A stretch of DNA of 64,000 nucleotides from Conus ventricosus (GCA_018398815.1 CM031615.1:56623311-56687310); one strand, 5' to 3'. Positions 46,590 through 59,644 are shown, numbered from the stretch's first letter. Made by a program: numbers and translations. Notes: generated by a model from the sequence alone, not told the origin.

Positions 46590-47030
46590 TCGCAACATAC
46601 CCTCTTTCCAAGGGGAAAAAAATCCTGAGGAAGGGGTCACCTCTGCTGTGTTTCGAGCAACAGGTCCTCCTCGGAGATGTTCTGAACACATTCCCACCGA
46701 CAGCTCCATCTACACTGCCGCATTCACAGCCTTGGTCCTGGCTCTTGAGATGATCTCTGAACCCAACGATTTCCTCATTTTGTCGAAAGACTCCCTTTCG
46801 GCTTTGGAGGCCATTGGCAGCCGTAACCTCAAGCACCCTCAACCGCTGAAATTATTCAAACTGTACACCTCTCTGAAATCAGATGGGTACAACATAGTTT
46901 TTGCCTGGATTCCCAGCCATGTGGACATTTGTGGCAACGAGCTGGTTGATCAACTTGCCAGGAGTGCCACAAGGAAAGAGTTGAGCAGACTGTCTGCCCC
47001 TCACACTGATCGGAAACCCAAGGCCCAGGC
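46590..47030 (+). pseudogene. Decayed LINE RNase H fragment
   Basis: The plus-strand frame carries DSSIYTAAFTALVLALEMIS, then SKDSLSALEAIGSRNLKHPQ, then LYTSLKSDGYNIVFAWIPSH, then GNELVDQLARSATRKELS. It is collinear with the RNase H of the LINE at 10089-16000 (about half identical). The conserved Glu of the AEL motif is replaced (AAF), and an extra Lys precedes the second catalytic Asp. The N-terminal TDGS motif is not visible. It has no intact 3' tail and is the remnant of a different, older family member, antisense to the stress-protein gene. Confidence 0.85.
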
Positions 47031-47338
47031 CTGCCGTAGCAAGCTTCCAATGAAAATTTCGTGAAACTGACTTTCAGTTAAACTTCAGGTCGGTTGTGTA
47101 ACACGAATGTTGTGGTTGGAAAAAACACGAAAAACAAATAGCTTTGACAAACGAACATGCAACATATTCAGTTTCAAATAATGTTGAGTTAACACATTAA
47201 ACAAAATAAAATTGGAAATGAAATGAGGCAGGGAACAGTAAATAAACAGTAAACAAGTGGGGTAACTTTTGCTCCCATAAGAATATATTTTCTTAATTCT
47301 ATGTTCCCAGTTTCTCCATCTTCAGTTTCTCCCCTCCC

Positions 47339-47340
<2 letters not shown>

Positions 47341-47384
<44 letters not shown>
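47341..47384. repeat. C44 homopolymer
   Basis: Uninterrupted C run followed by a GAGA-rich purine tract on the same strand. Confidence 0.9.
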
Positions 47385-47386
<2 letters not shown>

Positions 47387-48450
47387 GAGATGGAGAGAAG
47401 TACAGAGAGAGGGAGAGACAGAGGGAGGAGAGGAGAGACAGGGAGGAGAGAGCGTGCGTTTACGCGCGTGTGTGCGTTAAGTTGATGTGTCTGTGCGTGT
47501 CTATGACATTCTGCCAGTCCTTGTCACCCTCTCCCCATTTTCTCATTCAGCCTCGTCTCCGAGTGCCCCCAGCATCCTTCATTTTTTAACCCCTCTTTCC
47601 TTTTCAACTTCCTCGCCCCCCACCCCCACTCCGCTTCCCGATCACATGCACTGGGATATAGTCTGGTATTCGACGAAAGATAATGTCCTCGGGAGGGGGC
47701 AAGGCAGACATCTTGCACTGGGTGTCGGAGGATGCGGAAATTAAAACACACACGAAACAAAAAAGCCTGCAAAATTCGTCTCCATTGTCACCATCTTGTA
47801 ACCATTTCAAATGCATGGGCCACAAATTTATGTCAACATTGCCAATAATCTGATTACCCAGGCCTCTCTTAGCGGATCCCGTCAGGACGAGTACAGTCAC
47901 GTTCGCACACACTCGCCCACACACATGAAATGACATTTAGTTCAACACCTACACTTCATGACATCGTGTTCGATACAAATCATCGAGGGTGCAGCTGTCT
48001 TCCCACCGCCTCTTTTTCCGTTTTGTTTTTAAATCTCATCGATGGACTGGGGGTGGGGTAAGGGGTGGTGCTGATGAAACGGAAACGGGCGAAGATGGGG
48101 GATGGGGGTGGAGGGGGGGGGGGAAGAGGTGGAGGGGAAGAAGGGAGAAGGAGCCCCGGGTCACGTTCTTACGAGGTGCATTTGTCACGTGCATGTCGTC
48201 CCGGGCTTCACGCCGCATTAGGCCATCCGAACACCATTAGGTCTGTCCCACATACACCCCTTCCTCTTTCCGGTGCATCTTTTTTTTCTGCATGTGTTGC
48301 ATAATTATGTTAAGATCCAAAACGGCCCCCTTCTTTTCACATTTGTCTTCTGGAATTATCTTCGCCGTCTTTAATTTCTGTTTGGGTGGCTTCTTCGTCT
48401 CCCTTTGTCGTCTTCCTTTTTTCTTTTTCTTGTTCTTGGGTGGGTGGGGT

Positions 48451-48487
<37 letters not shown>
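48451..48487. repeat. G37 homopolymer
   Basis: Uninterrupted G run, with further G-rich sequence on both sides (48437-48510). Confidence 0.9.
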
Positions 48488-48489
<2 letters not shown>

Positions 48490-49089
48490 GGGGGTTTGGG
48501 GGGCGGGGTACGTTTTCTTCTTAACTTTTTTCTTCTGTCAACGTTTTTTTTTTTCCCGGTGTGTGTGTGTTTTGTGTGTGTTGTGTGTGGGGGTGTGTGT
48601 TGTGTGGGAGGGAGAGAGAGGGGGGGTCCCCCCAAAAGAAACCACACAGGTATAAATAATTTCTACCTTCCTCGATCCATTCCCCAGGATATAAATATCC
48701 AAACGCGGGAAGGGGCATTGCTGAAAAACCCGGGTTTTCCGGTCTTTGACCAATTCGGCCCCGAACATTCTGGAGAAGAACCAGTCTGCCTTTTATTTCG
48801 TGCGGCATTGGGTGTGTGTGCGCGCGCGCGCACGCTCGGTTGTGTGTGTGTTGGGGGTGTGTGGGTGGGTGTGTGTGTGGTGGTGCGTGCCGGACACCCG
48901 GCGCGCATGCATGTACGTGCATTCTTTTTCTAAAAAAAAGGGTATCCGACTTTACCACGGCACCGGGCCCTCCATAAAAAGAAAAAGAAAAAATGGGGGG
49001 CAAAAAGATGGTCTACCCACCCTCCCAAACACTTCTACTCATTCCCCACTACCTGAAGAAACCCACCTTCTGCTCACCTAGAACCCCCC

Positions 49090-49091
<2 letters not shown>

Positions 49092-49122
<31 letters not shown>
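49092..49122. repeat. C31 homopolymer
   Basis: Uninterrupted C run. The sequence on either side (48900-49700) has many abrupt short homopolymers, suggesting low base accuracy. Confidence 0.9.
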
Positions 49123-49124
<2 letters not shown>

Positions 49125-49559
49125 ATGCCCACATTCTCACAACTGTATTACCCTAACTCAGCCAAAAACCCCCTTTTCCCTTCTTGGGGGAAAACCCTCA
49201 ACGTGTGGGTCAGATAAATTAACCCGATTGCAAAGTCAGCATGATTTTACGCACGAAAAGAACCGACGGAACAAGCAGCTATCCGGAGAAACATGTTAAA
49301 AAAAATCTTTTACGAAAAAAATTACACACGTAGCGAAAGGCCCGTAAAAGAAAAAAAGAGTGGGGCTGTGCATTCGGTCGTCCTCCACGGAAAACGGCCC
49401 AGTAACTTTTTTTAGTAAAGTTGGACAATAAGACATGATGCGGCACAATGGGATAAAAACCAGGCTATTTTAAGGCGGTAAAACAAAGCGTTACAATACG
49501 ATTAATAAATGCGAAATATAAACGTACCCCAGTTTTTCCAAACCGCTTATAAATGGCCA

Positions 49560-50310
49560 AGTCTTTGTGAGATAGAATTAAAGGCAAAATAACGGGGGGT
49601 TTTTTTTAAAAACCCATGACACTTTTTAAATGGTATTTGGCCTCACGGGGTAAACCTGTTGCAACCAAATTTTATCCAAAGGACAATATGTCAAGAATAA
49701 CGGTTTTTAAGGTCAGATTTTGAAACACAATGGAAGTGCCATTTTTTGTGTGATAACCTTTTTAATACAAAATTTTATTAAAACCCCCAATTAAAAAAAA
49801 AAATAACAGCAAAATAACGGTTTAACGGTTTTTTAACCCATATACACTTTTGAAACCGGTATTTTAGTCCTCACTGTGCTAAAGCCTGTGTAATATCAAA
49901 TTTCATCCAAATCGGACAATATGTCAAGAATAACGGTTTTTAACGGTCAAATTTTGAAACACTATATAGAAGTGCCATTTGTGTGTGATTACTTTTCTAT
50001 ATGCCAAATTTCATTAAAATCCACCTATATATAAGAACGGCAGAATAGCGGTTTTTAACGGTTGTTTAATCCATTTTCAGCATTACATCACTTACATATG
50101 TACAGAGGCTCCGATTTGTCACAAGATCATCCAAAACCGCTAATAAGTTGGCCAAGTACTTTCTGAGATATTCCATAAAGAAGAAAAACCGTTATAGGCC
50201 GTTACAGCCGTTAGTAACGGCTATCGCGGTAAACTAAAACATCGGGCATCATCCGCGCCCATAATGAACATCTACACATTTTCAGAAAGATCGGCCCAGT
50301 AGTTTTGTCT
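49560..50310. repeat. Interspersed repeat with repeated TAACGGTTTTTAACGGT motif
   Basis: Two diverged copies of a block of about 230 bp: AATATGTCAAGAATAACGGT, then TTTTAAGGTCAGATTTTGAAACAC...AGTGCCATTT, at about 49687-49750 and 49917-49985. It ends with CAGAAAGATCGGCCCAGTAG then TTTTGTCTGGA and an ACACAGACACACACAGACAG tail at 50283-50362, a 3' end like that of many invertebrate interspersed repeats. Confidence 0.7.
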
Positions 50311-50454
50311 GGAGCGAGTGGAACACATTTTGACCACGGACACAGACACACACAGACAGCATTTCTTCGTGCCCATTCTAAAATACTCCCTGTTCTATAA
50401 GAACTGGGAGTACAAAAAACAAAAAAACAAAACCGTGCAAGACAGACAGCACAA

Positions 50455-51600
50455 TGCAACACCGTACAATACGATGCAGTACAATACAATTCGGAACTAT
50501 ACTTCAGTACAGTACAGTACAGTACAGTACAGTACAATGCAACAGTGCAGTTCGGGACTATACCATACACTTCAGTACAAGGTAACAGCGCAGTTCGGGA
50601 CTGTACCATACACTTGAGTACAAGGTAACACAGTACAATTCGGGACTGTACCATTTCACTTCAGTACAAGGTAACAGTACAATTCGGGACAATACCATAC
50701 ACTTCAGTACAAGGTAACAGTACAATTCGGGACTATAAACCATACACTTCAGTACAAGGTAACAGTACAATTCGGGACTATACCATACACTTCAGTACAA
50801 GGTAACAGTACAATTCGGGACTGTACCATACACTTCAGTACAAGGTAACACAGTACAATTCGGGACTATACCATACACTTCAGTACAAGGTAACAGTACA
50901 ATTCGGGACTATACCATACACTTCAGTACAAGGTAACAGTACAATTCGGGACAATACCATACACTTCAGTACAAGGTAACAGTACAATTCGGGACTATAC
51001 CATACACTTCAGTACAAGGTAACAGTACAATTCGGGACTATACCATACACTTCAGTACAAGGTAACAGTACAATTCGGGACTATACCATACACTTCAGTA
51101 CAATGCAACAGTACAATTCGGGACTATAACCATACACTTCAGTACAAGGTAACACAGTACAATTCGGGACTATACCATACACTTCAGTACAAGGTAACAC
51201 AGTACAATTCGGGACTACACCATGCTCTTCAGTACAAGGTAACAGTGCAATTCGGGACTATACCATACACTTCAGTACAAGGTAACACAGAAACAATTCG
51301 GGACTATACCATACACTTCAGAAACAATGCAACAGTACAATTCGGGACTTTTACCATACACTTCAGTACAAGGTAACAGTACAATTCGGGACTATACCAT
51401 GCACTTCAGTATAAGGTAACATTTACAATTCGGGACTATACCATGCACTTTAGTACAAGGTAACACAGTAAAATTCGGGACTGTACCGTACCTTCAGTAC
51501 AATGCAACAGTACAATTCGGGACTATACATACACTTCAGTACAAGGTAACATTACAATTCGGGACTATACCATACACTTCAGTACAACAGTACAAAGGAA
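50455..51600. repeat. 43-bp minisatellite, about 26 copies
   Basis: The unit is ACAATTCGGGACTATACCAT then ACACTTCAGTACAAGGTAACAGT. Units are highly homogeneous, with small variants (AACACAGTACA insertions, GTGCAG for GTACA). The left edge has a (CAGTA)n patch at 50507-50532. Every plus-strand unit contains an AAG|GTAACA junction. The minus-strand frames through the array are repeat artefacts. Confidence 0.95.
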
Positions 51601-51762
51601 CACAGTCCCAATGCATACAATCCCAGGACAGAAACTACACCAAGCCGCACCCTGAATACGTACTATCCAAGGGAACCACCCCCATTAATGGCTTCCAGTT
51701 ACCAATTTTTAAAGGGGGTAAACAACACAGGCACAAAAGGGAGATCAAGGGGGGGGGGGTGA

Positions 51763-51765
<3 letters not shown>

Positions 51766-51839
<74 letters not shown>
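51766..51839. repeat. Poly-G tract of 74 bp with one T
   Basis: G38, a single T at 51804, then G35. It is the longest G tract in the window, preceded by further G-rich sequence from 51750. Confidence 0.9.
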
Positions 51840-53837
51840 CTGGCACGCCGAGCCAAGCACTGCAGAAGTTCGAGGGACACCCTACAAGCTGATCCGCTGA
51901 TGCCTCGGCAGACATCTCTTGCCCGGGAATAATGCCTTCCAAGCAAACATATCTCCCCGTTTCTCCCTCCCCATCCTACCCCCCCCCCCCCGCCCTCTCC
52001 CCTTTTCTACATTCCCAGCTTCTTTCCACGGTAAATGTCAATCCATTCAGAGGAAGGACAAAAGTGAAATCTGATAAAGTCGGACTTGCAAAACTAACAC
52101 GATACGGGTAGACATTGCGACCTGATCAATAGGAATGAATGCACTGACAAGAGGTTTGGTTGCCTTATGCATTAAGTTTGTTTCTGACTGCTTTTTTAAA
52201 TGCCACTTTCGAAACAAAGGAAGAAATGTCATAGATTTTGTAGGAACTTTTCCCACAAATATCTCATGATCTGTGAGAGTACTGCCTTCGATGAACTCTT
52301 GTAAGGAAATCCCCAGCGCAGACCCCGACACCGGCTAGTGGAACGCAGTTGTGAGAGCACGGGCCGCTTTGGCTAAATTTGAGCAGCTGGTTTCTCTATC
52401 GCCGCGTTTTGAAATGGGATCCCGTCCATTTCTCTGGGTTCCCCTGCTTCTCCCTCCCAACGATCAGAACACAAACCCTCTCTCTCTTTCTGGAGATATC
52501 GTCTCTTGTTTGTCGTCTAGGAAGAAGCAACCTTCAGCAGCAAAAAGAAAAAACAAAAATACTGTAATCCCTAAAAAAAAAAAAAAAAAAAAAAAAAACC
52601 CAACGGTTAAATGCGGAAAGTAAGCCAACGGATTGAGCACTTTCGTGGACTGATGCTGCCTGCGTTCACCATCCACCTCCACATGACAAGACAGGAAAGT
52701 GAACTGCCCTGGAGCACATTAACTCCACACTGCGCTCACTTCTCGCACCCCACCTCACTGCCACACAAATGGCTGGCTGAAAACAGCTCGCCCCAAACAG
52801 GCTTACAACATGAAGTCGAGGGCACGATTTCGCTTCCCACCCCCACACATCTGATGACATTGGATGGAAATCCGTCTCCAAGGTTCTTTGACTTAAAAAA
52901 AAAAAGAAAAGGATTCTCCATATTTAATGACGGTGAACTGTTCTTGTCTTAGGAAGACTTAAAAAAAACAAAAAAAAACAAAAAACACGTATCCGAGATG
53001 ACGAAGAAAACAAGGCGGTGGGATTGAAAAAATTTCAGCGTATTTGTTACGGTCAACTACATGTCTACACTGAAGATGTACAATACTGAGAGACCATCAA
53101 AACTAGATTTTTGGAAAAAAAAAGACGAATCTGGTAAGTCGGTGAGGTTTTTTTTTTTTGTTTTTTTTTTAAATCCCCTTTTAAATGACATCCATTATTA
53201 CCCACTTTCTTTAACGGCATCGTCTGAAATGACGAGATCAACGCGGTGAAGCCGAGGAAAAGCTGACCAAAAGACAGGGGTAATGTTGTAAACTGTCACG
53301 TGCATACGTGTTCAATTTTCACCTCTGTGACCCAACATATCTGGACCCCCGTGACTAACACCTGCAGACAGGCAGACAGACACTCGGTGGGTATCTCAGT
53401 AATGACTCATTCTCTTTCCAAAGCCCCAGTTCCGTTCGCACTATGTCCCCACACGTCTCTGACGGGATACATTGGGCTGTTTCCACCCAGATCGTCCGAC
53501 TTTTTGCTCTCGCAAATAATGATTGGTGGGTGGATGGATCTGTCACAAAACCCGGGTAACACGTTTTAACGATTCACATCGATTGGTGGGGATAGAGATG
53601 GCAACTTTCTGAGAGACAAAAAAATTTACAATAAATAACCTTTTCAACTGTGTGTAGGAGTGAGAAACATATAATCTTTTCATAACATGCAGAAGTGAAG
53701 AGAGTTAACCAATACAAACCTTTTTCAACAACCATGGGGAGAGAAGTCGGTTAAAAACTGCCTTTGCAAGACATGTCGGGCGGAGGAAGGAACAAGAAAG
53801 CAGACAGGCGTGATCTTTAGTCACAGCTCGTTTGGAT

Positions 53838-54085
53838 CCAATGAACTCCAGGTGCGAGCGTCCAATGAACTCCAGGTGCGGAGCGTCCAATGAACTCCAG
53901 GTGCGGAGCGTCCAATGAACTCCAGGTGCGGAGCGTCCAATGAACTCCAGGTGCGGAGCGTCCAATGAACTCCAGGTGCGGAGCGTCCAATGAACTCCAG
54001 GTGCGGAGCGTCCATGAACTCCAGGTGCGGAGCGTCCAATGAACTCCAGGTGCGGAGCGTCCAATGAACTCCAGGTGCGGAGCGT
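53838..54085. repeat. 25-bp minisatellite, ten copies
   Basis: The unit is CCAATGAACTCCAGGTGCGG then AGCGT. Copies are nearly identical; one lacks an A (about 54012) and the first lacks a G. Each plus-strand unit holds a CCAG|GTGCGG junction. Confidence 0.95.
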
Positions 54086-54411
54086 ACTTTCTTGTTGCGG
54101 GGCGTCTGGCGGCAGTCACAGCAAAGAAGAAGTCCCCGGTTGCCGCATCCCCCAGCACTGTGTGATCGATGAATCAACTTGACCTCTCTAGCCCCCCCCC
54201 CCCCCTCCACCTGGTACTGGCAGACGTTAGCGGACATCCGGTTAACGACTGGCTTGGCCAAATGGACCGCCCACCCTGTTCCTGTCACACCAGTCACGAT
54301 CTCCACCAGGACGGCCTCCGCTGATTACACTGGGTAGTTGAAGGGCATAAGTACTACTTGGGCTGCTGCGGTCATGATTTGAGGGTCGACCGATCAGTTG
54401 GTTTGAATAGA

Positions 54412-54451
<40 letters not shown>

Positions 54452-55929
54452 GGTAGTGTGCGGGGAAGGAATGGTGGGAGGGGGCAGGTCGTCTCCCATC
54501 TTCTTTGTCCACCACGTGGTTATAATTCTGTGCGGGAGGAGGGGGTAGGGGGGAGGGATGCTCTTCCATTTTCACTGTGCACCATGTGGTGATCATTTCC
54601 ACATCCATCATCTCCGCTCCTCTCGCACAGAGCCGAGCCATACACCGAGATGTCGATCTCATCTTTCAGCTCATTTTAACCCAGACATGGCTGCGGGTGG
54701 GAGGGGAGGGGAGGTGGGGGCTGCAATGTATCCCGGCACTGGAATGTGGAAATAGTAAAAAAAATAAATAAAAAAAAGGGGAAAAAAAGGAAAAAAAGAG
54801 GAACTTCTGTGACCAGACTGTCCTTGGACTGACCATCACACTGAACACCACGCGGCCTCGGGCTTTTACTGGCCCATTGCCAGGTAGGACCGGGCAAGGA
54901 CAGACCTCCATTCGACCAACTGGTGCCCAAGCCAAAATGCCGTCAAGGAAACATTCTCAAGGACGATGGGCCAGACCGTAGCCTCCAGTTAGAGCGGCAG
55001 GACAGGGACCATTTTCAATTAACGGATCGCACTTTTGTTTCAGTGACCAGAAAGCAGAGGTAGTGGCACAACCACATTGTTAATGTGCTTCTACAATTTT
55101 CTGATGAACCAACCCGAATAAATCTACCCCCCCCCCCCCCCAAAAAAAAAGGGGGAAAAATAGGAAAAAAAAAACCCCAATGCGCTTTTCCATCTACAAC
55201 ATTTCAACGATGGCAAGGAACGGCCATGTTTGTCAATGGCCCGATTCTTGTCGGTTCGGACTTGCCAGTCATGTGGGACTTCCCTTTGTATCGGATTCAG
55301 CCCACACGTATTGAATCTCGGCATAAAGATCATGCCATTTCCTGAGCTCTACGGAATCTAACCCATTCTGGTGAGAACTGGCGAAATTCGACCCGTTTGA
55401 CTGACGCCCACTACTGTTGCCCTTCTCTACCCCATGTATGTTCTTGACATGCTTGCCCTTTCTGCTGGTGAATGTAATGTATGAATAATAGAAAAAAAAG
55501 TCTTTTGATAAATGGAAATATAGAAAATGCCAAAGCAGAAACATTTATGGTATTAAAATGTCAGGGCGATTGGAAATAGCTGTATATGCAGTGCGCGTGA
55601 GCCAAAAAAAAATGCCGTCACATAAAGACATGTGATCGACGCTTCCACTATGACACACACACACCGACATATTTTGTGATATTATAGAATACACTTCTAA
55701 AGCCTCGTTTATTCTATGCTGTATTTTCCAATTGTTAAGAACGGAAGACAGTGTAGACAAATACGTGTACTCTCTTCCCCGGCTGTGACTCTAAGATTCA
55801 GATTCATCTCCAATGAATTTTTTGCGTACGTGTCAGTTTCTGATACCACCATTAAAGGCACTCCCTTTCCGTCTTCGGGCATTTCTGAACACGACATTCG
55901 CGTGCATGTGTTTAGGCTTCGTGTCTGAG

Positions 55930-55966
<37 letters not shown>
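55930..55966. repeat. C37 homopolymer
   Basis: Uninterrupted C run directly to the right of a unique block, about 35 bp before a SINE-like unit. Confidence 0.9.
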
Positions 55967-55999
55967 TTCCTCTCTTGTGAGATGGAATGGGACTTAACG

Positions 56000-56207
56000 T
56001 GCGTGCATAATTTTGTCTTCTTTCCTGTAAGCATTCACGACGGGAGCTAGGTTCATCGTCTCATCGGGACTAGGATGCCATTGGACTCTGCGCGCATGTC
56101 GACTCGAAGGGTACATTTCCAACCTGGTCATCTCGAGCTGGAGTCGAACCACGGACCTTTGAACGAGCGTCAGATGTCTTACCCACTCGGCCAACCGTGC
56201 CCCCAAT
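56000..56207 (-). mobile_element. tRNA-derived SINE-like unit
   Basis: On the minus strand it begins GGGGGCACGGTTGGCCGAGTGG, with an A-box-like TGGCCGAGTGG (plus-strand 56183-56193), and has a B box GGTTCGACTCC (plus-strand 56140-56150). The order and spacing are those of a tRNA-derived pol III promoter. The two ends cannot pair as an acceptor stem, so it is not a tRNA gene. The body continues through TGGAAATGTACCCTTCGAGT to about 56000. Confidence 0.75.
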
Positions 56208-56601
56208 CGATTCCCGTCTTCACCGATTCCTGACAGCCTAGCGCTGTAGACGACATCCCACTGTGGAGGCGTTAGGAAAACAGTAGGATGGTAATGGTTT
56301 CCTGCCTGTTTGTTGCAAAGGGATGAAATAAAACTCGAAAGAAATAAGTGGTGGGGGTGGGGGTGGCAACTGGTAACACACAGAGCACGATTAAAAAAAG
56401 GCATTTCTGCTAAATTGAAACAGAGAAAAAACGTAAAATCAAATACAAAAAAACAAAGAAAAAAGCTTCTGCTGCACTGTTTGGCAATAATCAGAAAAAC
56501 AATTCGTTCACAATCGACACGGTGGCAGCAGCTACGTCGAAAATCTTGTCCAAAGGTGTGATTTTGCACGCGCACGCCTACGCATCTACGAGGCGCGCGC
56601 G

Positions 56602-56603
56602 CG

Positions 56604-56645
<42 letters not shown>
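56602..56645. repeat. (CA)n microsatellite
   Basis: About 20 CA units after a short GCGCGC stretch. Confidence 0.92.
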
Positions 56646-56952
56646 ACACTGACTGCTGCGCACGCCACTCTCTCCTCGCACACACACACCACACACACGA
56701 TGCTTGGATTAAACTGATCACCCCGAAAAAACGGCCCCAGGCTCCATTTCGCAAACTGACTGCGGCTCAGCACGGCAGTGTGGGGTTGGAGGGATTGTTC
56801 TTTATCTCTCGGCCAACTCCGTCCCCCCCCCCCCCCCCCCCCCCCATAACCCCAGCCGGCTGCCAACAGGACACCTTAGATGATTGGATTGTGATGACGT
56901 TTGAAGCTAGGCTGCTTCCTCAGGCACTCTCGTGTGTGCAATGACGAGGGCG

Positions 56953-56953
<1 letters not shown>

Positions 56954-56995
<42 letters not shown>
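56954..56995. repeat. G42 homopolymer
   Basis: Uninterrupted G run, 109 bp after a C23 run at 56823-56845. Confidence 0.9.
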
Positions 56996-56996
<1 letters not shown>

Positions 56997-57311
56997 GTAT
57001 GTGACTGGGGGGTCCCACCGCCGAAGGCTCCGAGGTCACGTAGTTTGCTGCCCTCCCAGTAAATGTCCATATCGCTCCGAGCCAGTCCCCATGGAGGACT
57101 GGGTGGTGGAAGGCCCCGGCTTTGATTGCCACGCCATTTTGGGGTGCCCGCTCTGGGCTTCGGGGTGGGGGTGGGGGTGGGGGGTGGGCGGTGAGGGGGG
57201 GGATTGGTTTTCTGTTTGGAGAAAGAGAAAGGCTTGTGATGCCAGCATAAGGACGATGGCTGGGGGGGAGGGATTCTCCCTCACAGCAAAAATGCACTGC
57301 CACGACAGGTT

Positions 57312-57445
57312 GATGGGAGGAGGGGGGGTGAGGGGTGGGGGGGGGGGGGGGGGCGGGAGGGGGTGGGGGCGCGGTGGGGGGGCGGGGGAGGGGGGGGGGG
57401 GCGGGGGGGGGGGGGGGGGGCAGGGGGGGGGCGGGGGGTGGGTGT
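57312..57445. repeat. G-rich tract with interruptions
   Basis: Over 130 bp, more than 85 percent G with scattered T, C and A, so it contains many potential G-quadruplex runs on the plus strand. Open frames through it are poly-Gly and, on the other strand, poly-Pro artefacts. Confidence 0.9.
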
Positions 57446-58384
57446 GTGTGCGCAGTCCACGCTTTGACAACGTTTCACCGAGTTGCGCGGGGAATGCTAC
57501 CAAAGGCATTTCTTTTTATAGGCCCTCTTTTTATTTCTCTTTCCCTCCCATCCCCTCTCCCTCAATCTTCGACCCCCCCCCCCCCTCTCTCTCTCTCTGT
57601 CAGTCTTCCTAAATGAGGTCTCTTCTCTCCCTGTGACCCAATGCCCTGTGTCGTTTTCATAAAGAAAAAAATTTTGTCCCAAGTCGTTCTTGATCGCACT
57701 GTCCTATGGGCTGCAGTCCGACACATGGTTTGTTTGGGGGTCGTTGTTTACGACGACTATGAATGGGCCCGATGTAAATGTGACACCATGAAAAGAGGCA
57801 CAAGGATGAACGGAAACAAGCACTCCATGCCTCGTCAGTTACCATCACAGGCTGCCGATCGAGATGGCCTTGATCGTCCCAATGCCGCCACAGACCTCTT
57901 TCGCCGACAGTCCCTGGGACATGCATTTTCCCACATTGTCCTTGTCCGCCAAAACGGCCAGCCTCGTTGCGCACACGGACATGGCGCCTCTCCTGAAACT
58001 GACGGCCAAAACTTTCCACGACCACACACCGACCCTCACTCCCGTTACCGACATCCCTTTTCACTTATTCCATTGCACACTGTGTCCTTTTCCGTCGGTG
58101 TTCTTCATCTGGACGCCGCCAACAAAGCGGGAAGGGTGGCGATTCAGGGACCATTTCAAAAAGACGATGGGTAGAGAACTAGGTGACGGCGGAAAGGTTC
58201 AAGAGAGCTTCAGGTCACACTGGACCGGTGCCCGGCACTGTAAGGCATGTAGCGCCTGCCCCTGAAGCACGCGTTGAGTTTACTAGGTTTTCTTCATGAA
58301 AATATTGATCACGACAAATTGTCTGATGACTTTTTTCGGTCCCATTTCTGTGCCACATCAGTGGCTCTGCACCCACGCCGCTCA

Positions 58385-59155
58385 TTCCGAACCCCCATCC
58401 GCAGCCCACAGACCAGCAAATCCAGAGGGAACAGTCACCGTCCAGTCATGAGGCAACCCACCGGAGGAGGAAACTGACACTGCTTGCCTAGTCACTTCGG
58501 TGGTGTTCAGTGGCGCCTGTTCTGATCCAAATACGCAGGGACACCCCTACTAAGCCCTACTGACAAAACAATATATTGCTGTCGTAGAGCCAGCGTGAGT
58601 GGGCTCTACCGCCGGAAGAGCGCCACCACTCCGTTCAAATAAACGACAGCCCCCACGACTTGCCGATACGGTGACCCTGTCGGAATCAAAAACCAAGGCC
58701 ACAGACGCGGACGGAGGACAATCAAAACTGAGGTCTCCATGTGAGCAGGGCATGTAGAGCCACAGAATTTTGAGACTGTTCATGTTGGTCGATGAGAATA
58801 AGGATGAAGATTGATGCTACGGATTTTCATTCTGGTTCCGAGAGCTGCATGGACCAGGGCAGTTACTCTACGTACCATGAAAAAATTCCGGCGGTAAACC
58901 AGGCCCCGAGAGACACAGACAACTGCAGTGTTGGGTCACGAAATTGAGCAGCACTTTCAGAGGACGCATCCATTAAGTGGATGAAACTCGACTGTGTGGT
59001 TCGGGTCTTACCAATTGACTTCGTAACAAACTCAAACTCCGAATAAGTGCGGTCGGGGCAGAAAAAATCCCCACATGGCTCTGATGAGGTTCGAACCCTG
59101 AACTCCAAGCCGGGGAATCCGCGACGCTAACCACTTCGTCCACGGCGGCGGCTGC
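58385..59155 (-). mobile_element. Interspersed repeat ending in a tRNA-like segment (pairs with 20730-21480)
   Basis: The right end, read on the minus strand, carries GCCGTGGACGAAGTGGTTAG (A-box region, plus-strand 59125-59145) and the B box GGTTCGAACC at 59088-59097, giving a pol III promoter layout. Leftwards the sequence is collinear with 20730-21480 for about 700 bp. It may be a SINE adjoining another repeat or a long tRNA-headed element. Confidence 0.75.
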
Positions 59156-59642
59156 AACATATCAATAGGGTTGACCTTATTCGAGTTCGGAGTGAGATCC
59201 GATTTTTTCCTTTGCAAAAACGAGCAATCAAACGCAACAACGACCATTTCTGGATCCGATATTGAGATTGACCTACATGACTTTCCCGGGCTGAGGCAGT
59301 GAACAGTAAAACACCAGATAACAAAACTTTCAAAAACTTTATTTCGTTCTCTCCCCCCCCCCCCCCCTTTTTATATTTTTTTTAGCTGTACTGTCCTTCC
59401 TCCCACTCCTCACCCGTCAAATTTATTTTAAGACTTCATGTCATTTTGAATCAAACGGGGGTTTCACCTGTTTGTACCTTTTGTACCAGTTCGACAATGT
59501 GTTTCTGACAATGTTCAACATCAAGACTAAAGCTCGTTTTGGGGTAAATGCTAATTTCTGTTCCTTCATTTCTTCATTTGTTGCCGAGTTCAAGTGTCGG
59601 GCGCGGGGTATATGGAAAAGGAGGAACATCCTTTTCGGGCGG

Positions 59643-59644
<2 letters not shown>

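Noticed and set aside
48237..49081. Proteins of 140-210 residues on both strands around 48.3-49 kb
   Set aside because: They are translations of G runs, TG repeats and noisy homopolymers, with no domain.
50211..50770. Tyr/Cys/Val-rich minus-strand proteins (CYLVLKCMV repeats)
   Set aside because: 43-bp minisatellite read in frame; no independent coding evidence.
53705..54306. HLEFIGRSAPGVHWTLRTWS repeat proteins
   Set aside because: 25-bp minisatellite open in all three minus frames.
56130..56207. Functional tRNA gene on the minus strand
   Set aside because: A and B boxes are present but the ends cannot form an acceptor stem; it fits a SINE better.
59070..59155. Functional tRNA gene on the minus strand
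   Set aside because: No cloverleaf with paired ends can be drawn; it is part of a longer interspersed repeat.
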